NCBI RefSeq assembly: GCF_029051725.1
Contig: NZ_JAACFU010000002.1
Location: 62,001 to 126,000, forward strand
DNA length: 64,000 nucleotides
Reading direction: 5' to 3'
Source of the DNA: Bradyrhizobium sp. CSS354
Lineage (GTDB): Bacteria > Pseudomonadota > Alphaproteobacteria > Rhizobiales > Xanthobacteraceae
Of the stretch, positions 1-7,391 are shown piece after piece. The translations under genes were made by a program, and so were the position numbers. The number at the start of each line of letters is the position of its first letter. Position 1 is the first letter of the stretch. The notes beneath the pieces were generated by a model. That model had not been told where the DNA came from. It saw nothing but the letters and a program-made list of their open reading frames with translations, and did not search any database.

Positions 1-333
1 CTCGCCTGCCTCACCCACCCGATCGGCGCGGTGGTCGTGGCGATCTTCGGCGGCGCCGCAGCCAGTGCGTTTGCACTGTTCCACGGCTCCGGCAACGGCA
101 TTCTGACCATCGCGCGCGGCACGCTGCCGCTGTCGATCTTCGGCCCCAAGGATTTCGGCTATCGCCTCGGCATCATCGGCGCGCCGGCACGGATGGCGCA
201 GGCTGTGGCGCCGCTGGCCTTTGGCCTGCTCATCGACGTCATGGGGGCCAAGGTGCTGATCGTCTCGTCCGCGCTCAGCCTCTCGGCGTTGGCCGCGCTA
301 TTCATGATCCGCGCGCAAGCGCGGCCGGATTGA
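1..333 (+). CDS. MFS transporter, C-terminal fragment
   Basis: The reading frame is open from the first base of the window and stops at 331-333, so only the last 110 residues of a membrane transporter are visible and the start lies outside. The visible part has about three hydrophobic helices separated by a loop with the sequence GSGNGILTIARGTLPL and, further on, FGPKDFGYRLG. I recognise these from a subgroup of major facilitator proteins in Rhizobiales. The substrate cannot be deduced. The stop is followed 31 bases later by a small membrane-protein gene on the same strand, which may be co-transcribed. Confidence 0.75.
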   Translation, partial: LACLTHPIGAVVVAIFGGAAASAFALFHGSGNGILTIARGTLPLSIFGPKDFGYRLGIIGAPARMAQAVAPLAFGLLIDVMGAKVLIVSSALSLSALAALFMIRAQARPD

Positions 334-364
334 CCGGGCGGAAGCTTTCGCGCACAAGCGGAGC

Positions 365-556
365 ATGACCGAAGACACGCGCCCGCCCCGCACATTCAAA
401 GGCCTCCTGCGCTGGGCGACCACGCCGCCGCAGGCCTGGGGTGTCTATCTCCTCGCCATCATCCTGGTCTGGCTGATCTCCTTCTACGCCGGCTCGCTGA
501 AGCCGAAGAAGATGCCTGAAGCGAGCCCGCCCGCCGTGACTGCACCGAAAGGCTAG
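365..556 (+). CDS. Small single-pass membrane protein, unknown function
   Basis: This 63-residue protein has a basic N-terminus, one membrane helix at about residues 24-43 (GVYLLAIILVWLISFYAGSL) and a proline-rich tail ending in PKG. The ATG is preceded by a GGAG ribosome site in the sequence agcggagc. It follows the MFS gene closely and its stop lies 6 bases from the stop of the convergent hydrolase gene. I do not recognise a named family. The clean ribosome site, tight packing and single helix argue that it is real. Confidence 0.55.
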   Translation: MTEDTRPPRTFKGLLRWATTPPQAWGVYLLAIILVWLISFYAGSLKPKKMPEASPPAVTAPKG

Positions 557-561
557 CTGCC

Positions 562-1392
562 TCAGTCGTAAAACTCAGGCGACATCTTCTGGCTGTCGCG
601 CTGGGACTTGTCGTGGTTGATCCAGAGCTGCGCCTTCTCCTTGCCGAGCGTGTCGGCGATCTTCTGCATCGAGGCCGCGCTCTGGTCCTTGTTGGCGTTC
701 ATGCTGGGCACACGGCGGTTGTCCCAATTATCCTTGAAATGCACGGCGTCGCCCGACAGCACGACGGCGCCGGTCTTCGGCAGCTTCACCAGCAGCGATT
801 GATGTCCCGGCGTATGGCCGGGCGTCGACAGGATGGTCACGCTGCCGTCGCCGAACACGTCCTTGTCGCCCGCAAGCAGCTCGACCGGATGCGACGGCTT
901 GAATCGCGGCTCGTTGTTGGCGCCGGGCCAATCATACTCGGCCTTCTGCACGTAGAGCGTGGCCTGCGGGAACAGCTCGACATTGCCGGTGTGGTCGGGA
1001 TGGGTGTGCGAGACCGCCATCATCTTGACGTCGTCCGGCTTGAGGCCGAGCTGTTCGAGCTGGGCGGCAAGCGTCTTCGGCCGGCGCCAGGTCACCGCCT
1101 TGGGATCGGCGGGCGCGAGTCCGTTCGGCATCGCGGCGACTGCGTCAGCGATGCCGGTGTCCCACAGGAACCAGCTCTTGGCGTGCTTGACGAGATAGCA
1201 GCTGTCGACGAAGTCCATGGTCTTGCCCTCGTTGAGGCCGGGCGTCCAGCGCGAGATGTCGCCGGCGGTGCCCTCCCCGCAATTGAGGACGTAGAGCTTT
1301 TCGACACCGGTCTTTTCGGATTGCGCAAGCGCCGCATGACCGGACAGAACGAGTGCAGCGACGGCGAGAGCGAGCGTGATCTTTGGCGTCAT
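562..1392 (-). CDS. Secreted metallo-beta-lactamase-fold hydrolase (N-acyl homoserine lactonase-like)
   Basis: The 276-residue product starts at an ATG behind a strong GGGAGGAA ribosome site. The frame stays open further upstream but without signals. Residues 1-24 form a signal peptide ending at ALAQ, so the enzyme is probably periplasmic. The metallo-beta-lactamase signature HTHPDHTGN lies at 129-137, and further metal ligands are His193 in PGHTPGH and Asp215 in SGDAVHF. The family holds AHL lactonases and other lactone or ester hydrolases with a two-metal centre. A quorum-quenching role is possible but not shown by the sequence. It lies next to dmeF on the same strand, with 77 bases between them. 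Confidence 0.85.
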   Translation of the reverse strand: MTPKITLALAVAALVLSGHAALAQSEKTGVEKLYVLNCGEGTAGDISRWTPGLNEGKTMDFVDSCYLVKHAKSWFLWDTGIADAVAAMPNGLAPADPKAVTWRRPKTLAAQLEQLGLKPDDVKMMAVSHTHPDHTGNVELFPQATLYVQKAEYDWPGANNEPRFKPSHPVELLAGDKDVFGDGSVTILSTPGHTPGHQSLLVKLPKTGAVVLSGDAVHFKDNWDNRRVPSMNANKDQSAASMQKIADTLGKEKAQLWINHDKSQRDSQKMSPEFYD

Positions 1393-1469
1393 TCGTTCCT
1401 CCCTTGCAGCCATTGTCGGCTGTGACCGAGGGTCAACCCCGGTCAGTTCGCAGAATTCCCGCAGGCAGC

Positions 1470-2426
1470 TCAATGCGGGCAGGTCTCGACCTCGACCGTG
1501 ATGTGGCTCAGCCCCTTGAGCCCGGCGAGCCGCCTCTTGTAGACGGCCGGCTGCTTCGGCTGGTCCGAGACCACCGAGAGCAGCACGGCGCAATGGCCGG
1601 GGCCGACCTGCCACAGATGCAGATCGGTGACGCGGTCGTCGCCGATCTCCATGCGCGCCCGGATCACACGCTCCAGCTTCTCGTCCGCGCGCACGTCGAG
1701 CAGCACCGCGCCTGACGTCTTGATCAGGCCGAACGCCCAGCTTGCGATTACGGCACTGCCGATCAGGCCGACGGCCGGATCGGCCCAGGCCCATCCCGAA
1801 TACATGGCGACCACGAGCGCGGCGATCGCCAGCACCGAGGTCGCCGCATCGGCCATGACGTGGACATAGGCGGCGCGGAGATTGTTGTCGTGGTGGTGGT
1901 GGTGGTGATGATGATCGTGGTCATGATCATCATGATCATCATGCGCCTGACCGTGATGGTGGTGATCGTGGCTGCCGCGGAGCAGCCAGGCACTGGCGAG
2001 ATTGACGCAGAGGCCGAGGGCAGCGACCGCGATCGCCTCGCCATAGACGATCGGCACCGGCGTGATCAGCCGCAGCACGCTCTCATAGGCGATCTCGACC
2101 GCGATCAGTCCGAGGATGATCGCGCTGGCGAAGGCGGCGAGATCGCCGAATTTGCCTGTGCCGAAGCTGAAATGCGAGCTCCCCAGATGCCGCCGCGCAA
2201 AACGATACGCGAATGCGGCAATCCCCAGCGCCGCCGCATGCGTGCCCATGTGCCAGCCGTCGGCGAGCAGCGCCATCGAGCCGAACAGCGAGCCGGCGAC
2301 GATCTCGCCGACCATCATGACCAGCGTCAGGACGACGACGAGCCAGGTGCGCCGCTCGTTCTCGTCGTGCTTTTCGCCCAAAAAGGCGTGGTCATGGGTC
2401 CATTGTTCGATGGAATGGGAATGCAT
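1470..2426 (-). CDS. dmeF: Cation diffusion facilitator, Co/Ni efflux type DmeF
   Basis: This 318-residue inner-membrane exporter begins MHSHSIEQWTHDHAFLGEKH, which is typical of DmeF in rhizobia, with a GGAG ribosome site. Six membrane helices are expected. The two metal-site motifs are visible as ADGWHMGTH near residue 56-63 and HVMADAATS near 189-197. Between helices 4 and 5 is a histidine-rich cytoplasmic loop (residues 153-180) with 15 or more His plus many Asp, a likely metal-collecting segment. Known relatives export cobalt and nickel by proton antiport. The usual upstream regulator gene dmeR is not present here. The gene is divergent from the chromate module across about 196 bases. 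Confidence 0.9.
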   Translation of the reverse strand: MHSHSIEQWTHDHAFLGEKHDENERRTWLVVVLTLVMMVGEIVAGSLFGSMALLADGWHMGTHAAALGIAAFAYRFARRHLGSSHFSFGTGKFGDLAAFASAIILGLIAVEIAYESVLRLITPVPIVYGEAIAVAALGLCVNLASAWLLRGSHDHHHHGQAHDDHDDHDHDHHHHHHHHDNNLRAAYVHVMADAATSVLAIAALVVAMYSGWAWADPAVGLIGSAVIASWAFGLIKTSGAVLLDVRADEKLERVIRARMEIGDDRVTDLHLWQVGPGHCAVLLSVVSDQPKQPAVYKRRLAGLKGLSHITVEVETCPH

Positions 2427-2468
2427 CACAAAGTCTCCGAAAGGTCCGGCCCGTTGACCCGCAATATA

Positions 2469-2482
2469 GACCTGCGGGGGTC
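2469..2482. promoter_or_regulatory. Candidate metal-repressor operator between dmeF and the chr genes
   Basis: The divergent intergenic region holds a G-tract flanked by short inverted ends (gacc-tgcgg-gggtc) next to an AT stretch, aatatag. RcnR/DmeR-type nickel and cobalt repressors use G/C tracts with AT-rich inverted ends, so this is a candidate site. It is a weak visual match only, and no cognate repressor gene is in the window. Confidence 0.22.
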
Positions 2483-2622
2483 CCGGACAAAATCCGGCGA
2501 AACGAGCCGATTGACAGATAGGTGCCGTTTCGATGTAATGAAGTGCATGGGGATTTGAGCGATCTCCCCACGAGGCGACATGCCCAAGTATCGCGTCCCG
2601 TTGTTTTTCACGAGGGCGCATC

Positions 2623-3441
2623 ATGTCTTCCTACACCACGATATCATCTGACAAACTGGCACGGTTGATCGGCACGGCGAATGCCCCTGCCCTGATCGAC
2701 GTGCGCACCGACGAGGATTTTGCCGCCGACCGGCGGTTGATCCCGGGTTCGATCAAGCTCAGCCACGACAATGTTCCGGAATGGGGTGCCGAATTCGCCG
2801 GCCGCACCGCGATCGTCTCCTGCCTGCGCGGCGCAAAGCTGGCGCAGGGCACGGCGGCCTGGCTCAGGCAGCTCGGGGTCCAGGCCGAGACGCTGGAAGG
2901 CGGCTTCGAGGGATGGAAGGACGCAAAGCTGCCGCTGCTGGATACCCGCAAGCTGCCGCCGCGCGACGCCAAGGGCCGAACCGTCTGGGTGACGCGGGCG
3001 CGGCCCAAGGTCGACCGCATCGCCTGCCCCTGGCTGATCCGACGCTTCGTCGATCCAAACGCGGTGTTCCTGTTCGTGGCTCCGTCCGAAGTGGTTGCCG
3101 TCGGCGAACGCTTCAAGGCAGCCCCGTTCGACATCGAGAACGTGTTCTGGAGCCACCGTGGCGAGCTCTGCACCTTCGACGTGATGATCGAGGAGTTCGG
3201 GATTGCCGCGCCGGCGCTGCTCCGGCTCGCAACGCTGGTGCGCGGCGCCGACACCGCGCGGCCCGACCTTGCGCCGGAGGCCCCCGGCCTGCTCGCAGCT
3301 TCGCTCGGGCTGTCGCGGATGTATGATGACGACCTCGAACAACTCGAGGCCGGCATGCTGCTCTACGACGCCTTCTATCGCTGGTGCCGCGACGCCACGT
3401 CTGAGACCCACAACTGGCCGACCAACAAGGCAAAGGCTTGA
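2623..3441 (+). CDS. Rhodanese-ChrB domain fusion, chromate resistance protein
   Basis: The 272-residue protein has two parts. Residues 10-110 are a rhodanese domain (ALIDVRTDEDF, with the active-site loop CLRGAKL and its cysteine at 67). Residues 118-265 are a Chrome_Resist/ChrB C-terminal domain, seen in TVWVTRARPKVDRIACPWLI and the FDIENVFWSHRGELCTFDVMI region. ChrB-domain proteins accompany ChrA pumps and are implicated in chromate sensing or reduction. The rhodanese part suggests sulfane-sulfur or thiol chemistry. The stop codon overlaps the start of chrA as TGATG, so the two are translationally coupled. It could act as a regulator rather than an enzyme. Confidence 0.85.
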   Translation: MSSYTTISSDKLARLIGTANAPALIDVRTDEDFAADRRLIPGSIKLSHDNVPEWGAEFAGRTAIVSCLRGAKLAQGTAAWLRQLGVQAETLEGGFEGWKDAKLPLLDTRKLPPRDAKGRTVWVTRARPKVDRIACPWLIRRFVDPNAVFLFVAPSEVVAVGERFKAAPFDIENVFWSHRGELCTFDVMIEEFGIAAPALLRLATLVRGADTARPDLAPEAPGLLAASLGLSRMYDDDLEQLEAGMLLYDAFYRWCRDATSETHNWPTNKAKA

Positions 3442-4826
3442 TGGATACCCGTACGACCGAAACAGGAGCTGATGCCGGTCACGGCGTCAGCTTCAGTGAA
3501 GCCTTTCGCGTCTGGCTCCGTGTCGCCTGCCTGAGTTTTGGCGGGCCCGCGGGCCAGATCGCGGTCATGCATCGCATCCTGGTCGAGGAGAAGAACTGGA
3601 TTTCGGAAGCCCGTTTCCTCCACGCGCTCAATTACTGCATGCTGCTGCCGGGGCCGGAGGCACAGCAGCTCGCGACCTATGTCGGCTGGCTGATGCATCG
3701 CACCGCCGGCGGGCTGATGGCGGGCGGGCTATTCATCCTGCCCGGCATCATCGCCATCATGGGACTGAGCTACGTCTATGCCGCCTACGGCAATGTCAGC
3801 TTCGTCGAGGCGCTGTTCTTCGGCTTGAAAGCCGCCGTGCTCGCCATCGTCGTCGAGGCGGTGGTCCGCGTCGGCAAGCGCGCGCTGAAGAACCGCATCA
3901 TGATCGCGCTCGCCGCGATTGCCTTCGTCGCGATTTTCTTCTTCGCGATCCCCTTCCCGGTCATCATCATCGCCGCAGGCATCATCGGATATATCGGCGC
4001 CAAACAGGGCCGTCCGGAATTCGCGCCGGCCGGTCACGGCCCTGGCGGCAGCAGCGCCGTGATCGACAGCATGCTCGGCGACGCTGTGCCCGAGCATGTA
4101 CGCCCCAACACCGCGCGCGCGATCCGGGTCGGCGCGTTGTGGCTGGCGCTCTGGCTGGTGCCGGTGATCGCGCTGGTGCTCACTGTCGGACAAGACAACG
4201 TCTTCAGCCACATTGCGCTGTTCTTCTCGAAGATGGCGCTGGTCACCTTCGGTGGCGCCTACGCAGTGCTGGCCTATGTCGCCCAGCAGGCGGTCGAGCA
4301 CTATCACTGGCTGAAGCCGCACGAGATGCTCGACGGTCTTGGCATGGCCGAGACCACGCCGGGCCCGCTGATCATGGTGCTCCAGTTCGTGGGCTTCATG
4401 GCCGCCTACCGCGACGCCAGCGGCCTGTCGCCGATGCTTGCGGCCACGCTCGGCGGATTGCTCGCGACCTGGGTCACCTTCACGCCCTGCTTCCTCTGGA
4501 TTTTCGTAGGCGCCCCCTACGTCGAACGGCTGCGCGGCAACAAGGGCCTCGGCGGTGCGCTCAGTGCGATCACGGCCGCCGTCGTCGGCGTGATCCTCAA
4601 CCTCTCGATCTGGTTCGCGCTGCACACGCTGTTCCGCGAGACTGTGCCGGTGCACAGCTTCCCGTTTGCCTTCGACATGCCGGTGCTGACCAGCGTCGAT
4701 GTGCCGGCGCTGCTGCTGTCGATCGCGGCCGCAACCGCGATCTTCCGGTTCAAGCTGGGGATGTTGACGGTGCTGGCGGGCAGCTGCGTCGCCGGCGTGG
4801 CGCTGCGGTTGGCGGGGGTGATCTAG
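3441..4826 (+). CDS. chrA: Chromate transporter ChrA
   Basis: This 461-residue inner-membrane protein is a long-chain CHR family chromate efflux pump. Two homologous CHR halves are visible. The first has LSFGGPAGQIAVMHRILVEE and the later motif LLPGPEAQQLATYVGW. The second has LVTFGGAYAVLAYVAQQ and ETTPGPLIMVLQFVGFMAAY. About ten membrane helices are expected. The ATG overlaps the TGA of the upstream rhodanese-ChrB gene, and a TTG one codon earlier is an unlikely alternative. Known family members export chromate (and sometimes sulfate-like anions) using the proton gradient. With dmeF next door, this forms a small metal-resistance cluster. Confidence 0.93.
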   Translation: MDTRTTETGADAGHGVSFSEAFRVWLRVACLSFGGPAGQIAVMHRILVEEKNWISEARFLHALNYCMLLPGPEAQQLATYVGWLMHRTAGGLMAGGLFILPGIIAIMGLSYVYAAYGNVSFVEALFFGLKAAVLAIVVEAVVRVGKRALKNRIMIALAAIAFVAIFFFAIPFPVIIIAAGIIGYIGAKQGRPEFAPAGHGPGGSSAVIDSMLGDAVPEHVRPNTARAIRVGALWLALWLVPVIALVLTVGQDNVFSHIALFFSKMALVTFGGAYAVLAYVAQQAVEHYHWLKPHEMLDGLGMAETTPGPLIMVLQFVGFMAAYRDASGLSPMLAATLGGLLATWVTFTPCFLWIFVGAPYVERLRGNKGLGGALSAITAAVVGVILNLSIWFALHTLFRETVPVHSFPFAFDMPVLTSVDVPALLLSIAAATAIFRFKLGMLTVLAGSCVAGVALRLAGVI

Positions 4827-4853
4827 GACGCGAACTAATTGGTTCGTTGCGTC
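4827..4853 (+). terminator. Possible hairpin after chrA
   Basis: An imperfect hairpin begins directly after the chrA stop: gacgcgaac pairs with gttcg-tt-gcgtc across a short loop. There is no T-run behind it, so it may only be a stabilising 3' hairpin. Confidence 0.3.
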
Positions 4854-4959
4854 CAGCTTCTATCGAAAGGAACGTTGAATCCGACTGGGCAGCATGGTGG
4901 CCTTGGGCCAGTCGCGGAGTTGAATGAGGTCGAACCTTGTTAGGCGGTCGCGCACTTAT

Positions 4960-5187
4960 TCAACACGTCATGTAAAACAATACAAAAAGCACCGCTACTA
5001 ACAACACTAGGTCGATGCTGGATAAGACTCTATCCACGCTCGCATAGGTCTTTGGGAAACGCCGTCTGGCCCCTTGCCCAAGGCAAAATGCTGCCACAGC
5101 GAGTCCGACGAAAATGAATGAGCCGGTTAAGAACGTCCCTATGATCCGGATGGATACAGGCAAAGTTATCGAACGGAAAGTCCGCAT
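4960..5187 (-). CDS. Possible small two-helix membrane protein
   Basis: This 75-residue frame has two hydrophobic segments, residues 13-35 (IIGTFLTGSFIFVGLAVAAF) and 55-74 (SSIDLVLLVAVLFVLFYMTC), joined by a basic loop with LGQGARRRFPKTYASVDRV. That layout is plausible for a real membrane protein. Its base composition is richer in A and T than its neighbours, which may mean horizontal origin or a decayed locus. The ribosome site upstream of the ATG is poor and I do not recognise a family. It stands alone between chrA and a repeat-rich stretch. Confidence 0.42.
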   Translation of the reverse strand: MRTFRSITLPVSIRIIGTFLTGSFIFVGLAVAAFCLGQGARRRFPKTYASVDRVLSSIDLVLLVAVLFVLFYMTC

Positions 5188-5215
5188 GGGGTCATGAACC
5201 GTGGATGAGCAAGCT

Positions 5216-5812
5216 CGGCATCACGTCCCGTCGGGCAAAACAGACGCGACCACTTCCGGCACCCCGCTTGTCAAGCCCCACTTCACACAATATTCCACTT
5301 TACCGAAATTCGGTTTTGACGTACAAGTGACGCACCCTGGCCCGAGACAAGGGGCGGATCGCGATCGTCACGAACCGCGGGCTGGGGTGCGATGGACGCG
5401 ACGGCGTCGAGTACGATCGGCATTGCAGGGCGGCTTCGGCTGTGAGCAATGGCTTTCGCGCCTACGACACGGCGCCGACAGCGTCTTCGCATGGTTTCGG
5501 GTGTGAGCACACGCCAGCACTCGAAGTCTCAGCGAAGACGTGCGCGGACGAACAAGTCGTGTGGTCCTGACGCCCGGGGTCTGTGCGTCAAGTCCTGCGG
5601 TGATGTGGCGGTCCAACCGGGCGCGCGCATCAGTCATCTGCATGGCGACGGGGGCAATAGTGCATCGCTCCCCGGGGAGAGCACGAAGGACACGTTAAAA
5701 CCATCGCGCAGGGAAGGCCGGGCGATCCGGCGAACCTGTGGTCCACCCCGTGTGCATTTCTATCGCGCACGGACCTGCGGGTGCCAGCCGGCGCCCGGCC
5801 TTCCCTGCGCCC
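5216..5812. repeat. Degraded composite intergenic repeat, Bradyrhizobium type
   Basis: This gene-free stretch begins with cgtcgggcaaaacagacgcg and continues through gatcgtcacgaaccgcgggc, cgtgtggtcctgacgccc and accggggagagcacgaa-like blocks. It ends in a perfect inverted repeat. I recall this order of blocks as a very common dispersed element in Bradyrhizobium chromosomes, often mis-annotated as hypothetical proteins. The copy here looks partly decayed. Open frames within it change phase and have no ribosome sites, so I do not call genes. Its function is unknown to me. Confidence 0.6.
5706..5810. repeat. Perfect 19-bp inverted repeat closing the composite element
   Basis: The arm gcgcagggaaggccgggcg (5706-5724) is exactly complementary to 5792-5810, with 67 bases between. 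The arms could form a long stem in RNA. They mark the right end of the dispersed composite element and are its best conserved part. Confidence 0.75.
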
Positions 5813-5934
5813 TTGTCTCACTAAGGGCGATGCGACGAAGCAAAACTCGGGCGGAACGCGCCGCGAGATCGCGAACGCTCGTCCGCTGTTTGAAACGTGG
5901 AACGGAGCGGTGGCTGGGCGAACCTCACCCTCGG

Positions 5935-6038
5935 TGTCGTCGCCCGGCTTGACCGGGCGACCCAGTACTCCGAGACGATCATGATCGAGAAGAGAAGCCG
6001 CGGCGTACTGGATGCCCCGGTCGACCCGGGGCATGACA
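5935..6038. repeat. Dispersed palindromic element, CGCCCGGCTTGACCGGGCG family, copy 1
   Basis: The element starts with tgtcgtcgcccggcttgacc and ends with gatgcccc...ggggcatgaca. Each end is itself a small hairpin, and the middle contains ccagtactcc and gcggcgtactgg, which pair. A second copy with the same layout lies at 10618-10721. Such elements sit only between genes in this window. Confidence 0.7.
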
Positions 6039-6145
6039 GCCTTTTCCTAGCGCCATCGCATCAGTTCCAAGCTGGAAGATTGGAACGGGGAGAATTCGCC
6101 CTGGTTAGCTCCCACTGCCGAAGAAATCCTCTTTTTGGATGAGCC

Positions 6146-7360
6146 ATGACCGATCTATCCATCGATGCACGGCTGCTTGCCCCTGACAATGACCGCCACG
6201 GCGCCAATCTCACGGTCGTCGCTGTCGCGGCGGCAATTCTTCTGGCGGGCGCGGCAGCCTTGTCAGGCACGATCTCCTGGCAACAGGGATTGTTGTTTCT
6301 TCTCGGAGGCGCACTTGGCCTGACGCTGTATCATGCGCTGTTCGGGTTCACCTCGGCCTGGCGCGTCTTCATTGTCGCGCGAAGAGGTGCCGGCCTCCGT
6401 GCGCAAATGGTCATGCTTGCGCTGGCGACGGCCCTGTTCTTTCCGGCCCTGGCGCAAGGCACGCTGTTCGGCGTTGCCGTGCATGGCGAACTCGGCGCGG
6501 TGGGCGTGGGCATGCTGACCGGGGCCTTCCTGTTCGGCCTTGGAATGCAGCTTGGCGGCGGCTGCGCGTCGGGAACGCTTTATACCGCCGGCGGCGGCAA
6601 CACCCGCATGCTGGTGACCCTGGCGGCCTTCATCGCCGGATCGACGCTCGGTGCATTGCATCTGCCGTGGTGGAGCGGGCTGCCGAACATCGGCGCCGTC
6701 TCGTTGATCGAACGGCTCGGATGGTTGCCGGCGCTCGGGCTCTGCTGGGCCGTCATGGCTGCGACCTATCTCATCACCATCAGGGCCGAGATCGGCCGGC
6801 ACGGCGAACTCGAGCCGGGAGCGCGGACGAAGCTGCGTGGCGCCCGCCGCTTCATGCAGGGGCCGTGGCCGCTCCTATGGGGCGCGATCCTGCTCGCGAT
6901 CGGAAATTTCGCCACTTTGTATCTTGCAGGACGGCCCTGGGGCATCACCTCCGCTTTCGCGCTCTGGGGATCGAAGATACTGATGAGCCTCGGTGTCGAC
7001 GTCGCGTCATGGCCCTATTGGCAGGGCGCTCGTGCCGCATCGCTGCACCAAAGCGTCTTCGCCGACATCACCTCCGTGATGGATTTCGGCATCATCCTGG
7101 GAGCGTTGCTGGCCGCAGGTCTCGCCGGAAAATTCCATCCGACATGGCGCATCTCCGCATCCTCGCTCCTCGCTGCCATTATCGGCGGCCTGCTGCTCGG
7201 CTATGGCGCCCGGCTCGCCTATGGCTGCAATATCGGCGCTTATTTCAGCGGGATCGCATCGGGCAGCCTGCATGGCTGGTGCTGGCTGGTCGCGGCTTTC
7301 GTCGGCAACATTCTGGGAACACACCTCCGACCGCTGTTCGGCCTGGCCGTCGAGCGATAG
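6146..7360 (+). CDS. YeeE/YedE family sulfur-compound transporter
   Basis: This 404-residue inner-membrane protein has about ten hydrophobic helices in two pseudo-repeats. Each carries the family's glycine-cysteine motif: QLGGGCASGTLYTAGGGNTR in the first half and YGCNIGAYFSGIASGSLHGW near the C-terminus. In characterised relatives (TsuA-type YeeE) such cysteines pass thiosulfate across the membrane. The substrate here is therefore probably thiosulfate or a similar reduced sulfur compound, by inference. No TusA/YeeD gene is adjacent. It is a single-gene unit: the convergent GMC gene ends 31 bases downstream. Confidence 0.85.
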   Translation: MTDLSIDARLLAPDNDRHGANLTVVAVAAAILLAGAAALSGTISWQQGLLFLLGGALGLTLYHALFGFTSAWRVFIVARRGAGLRAQMVMLALATALFFPALAQGTLFGVAVHGELGAVGVGMLTGAFLFGLGMQLGGGCASGTLYTAGGGNTRMLVTLAAFIAGSTLGALHLPWWSGLPNIGAVSLIERLGWLPALGLCWAVMAATYLITIRAEIGRHGELEPGARTKLRGARRFMQGPWPLLWGAILLAIGNFATLYLAGRPWGITSAFALWGSKILMSLGVDVASWPYWQGARAASLHQSVFADITSVMDFGIILGALLAAGLAGKFHPTWRISASSLLAAIIGGLLLGYGARLAYGCNIGAYFSGIASGSLHGWCWLVAAFVGNILGTHLRPLFGLAVER

Positions 7361-7391
7361 GTCTTCGTCTGCGCGCCGGCGATGCTGCCGT

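Noticed and set aside
5449..5952. 167-codon open frame resembling often annotated hypothetical proteins
   Set aside because: It runs through the composite repeat and its inverted repeat arms, which I recall as non-coding and dispersed in Bradyrhizobium.
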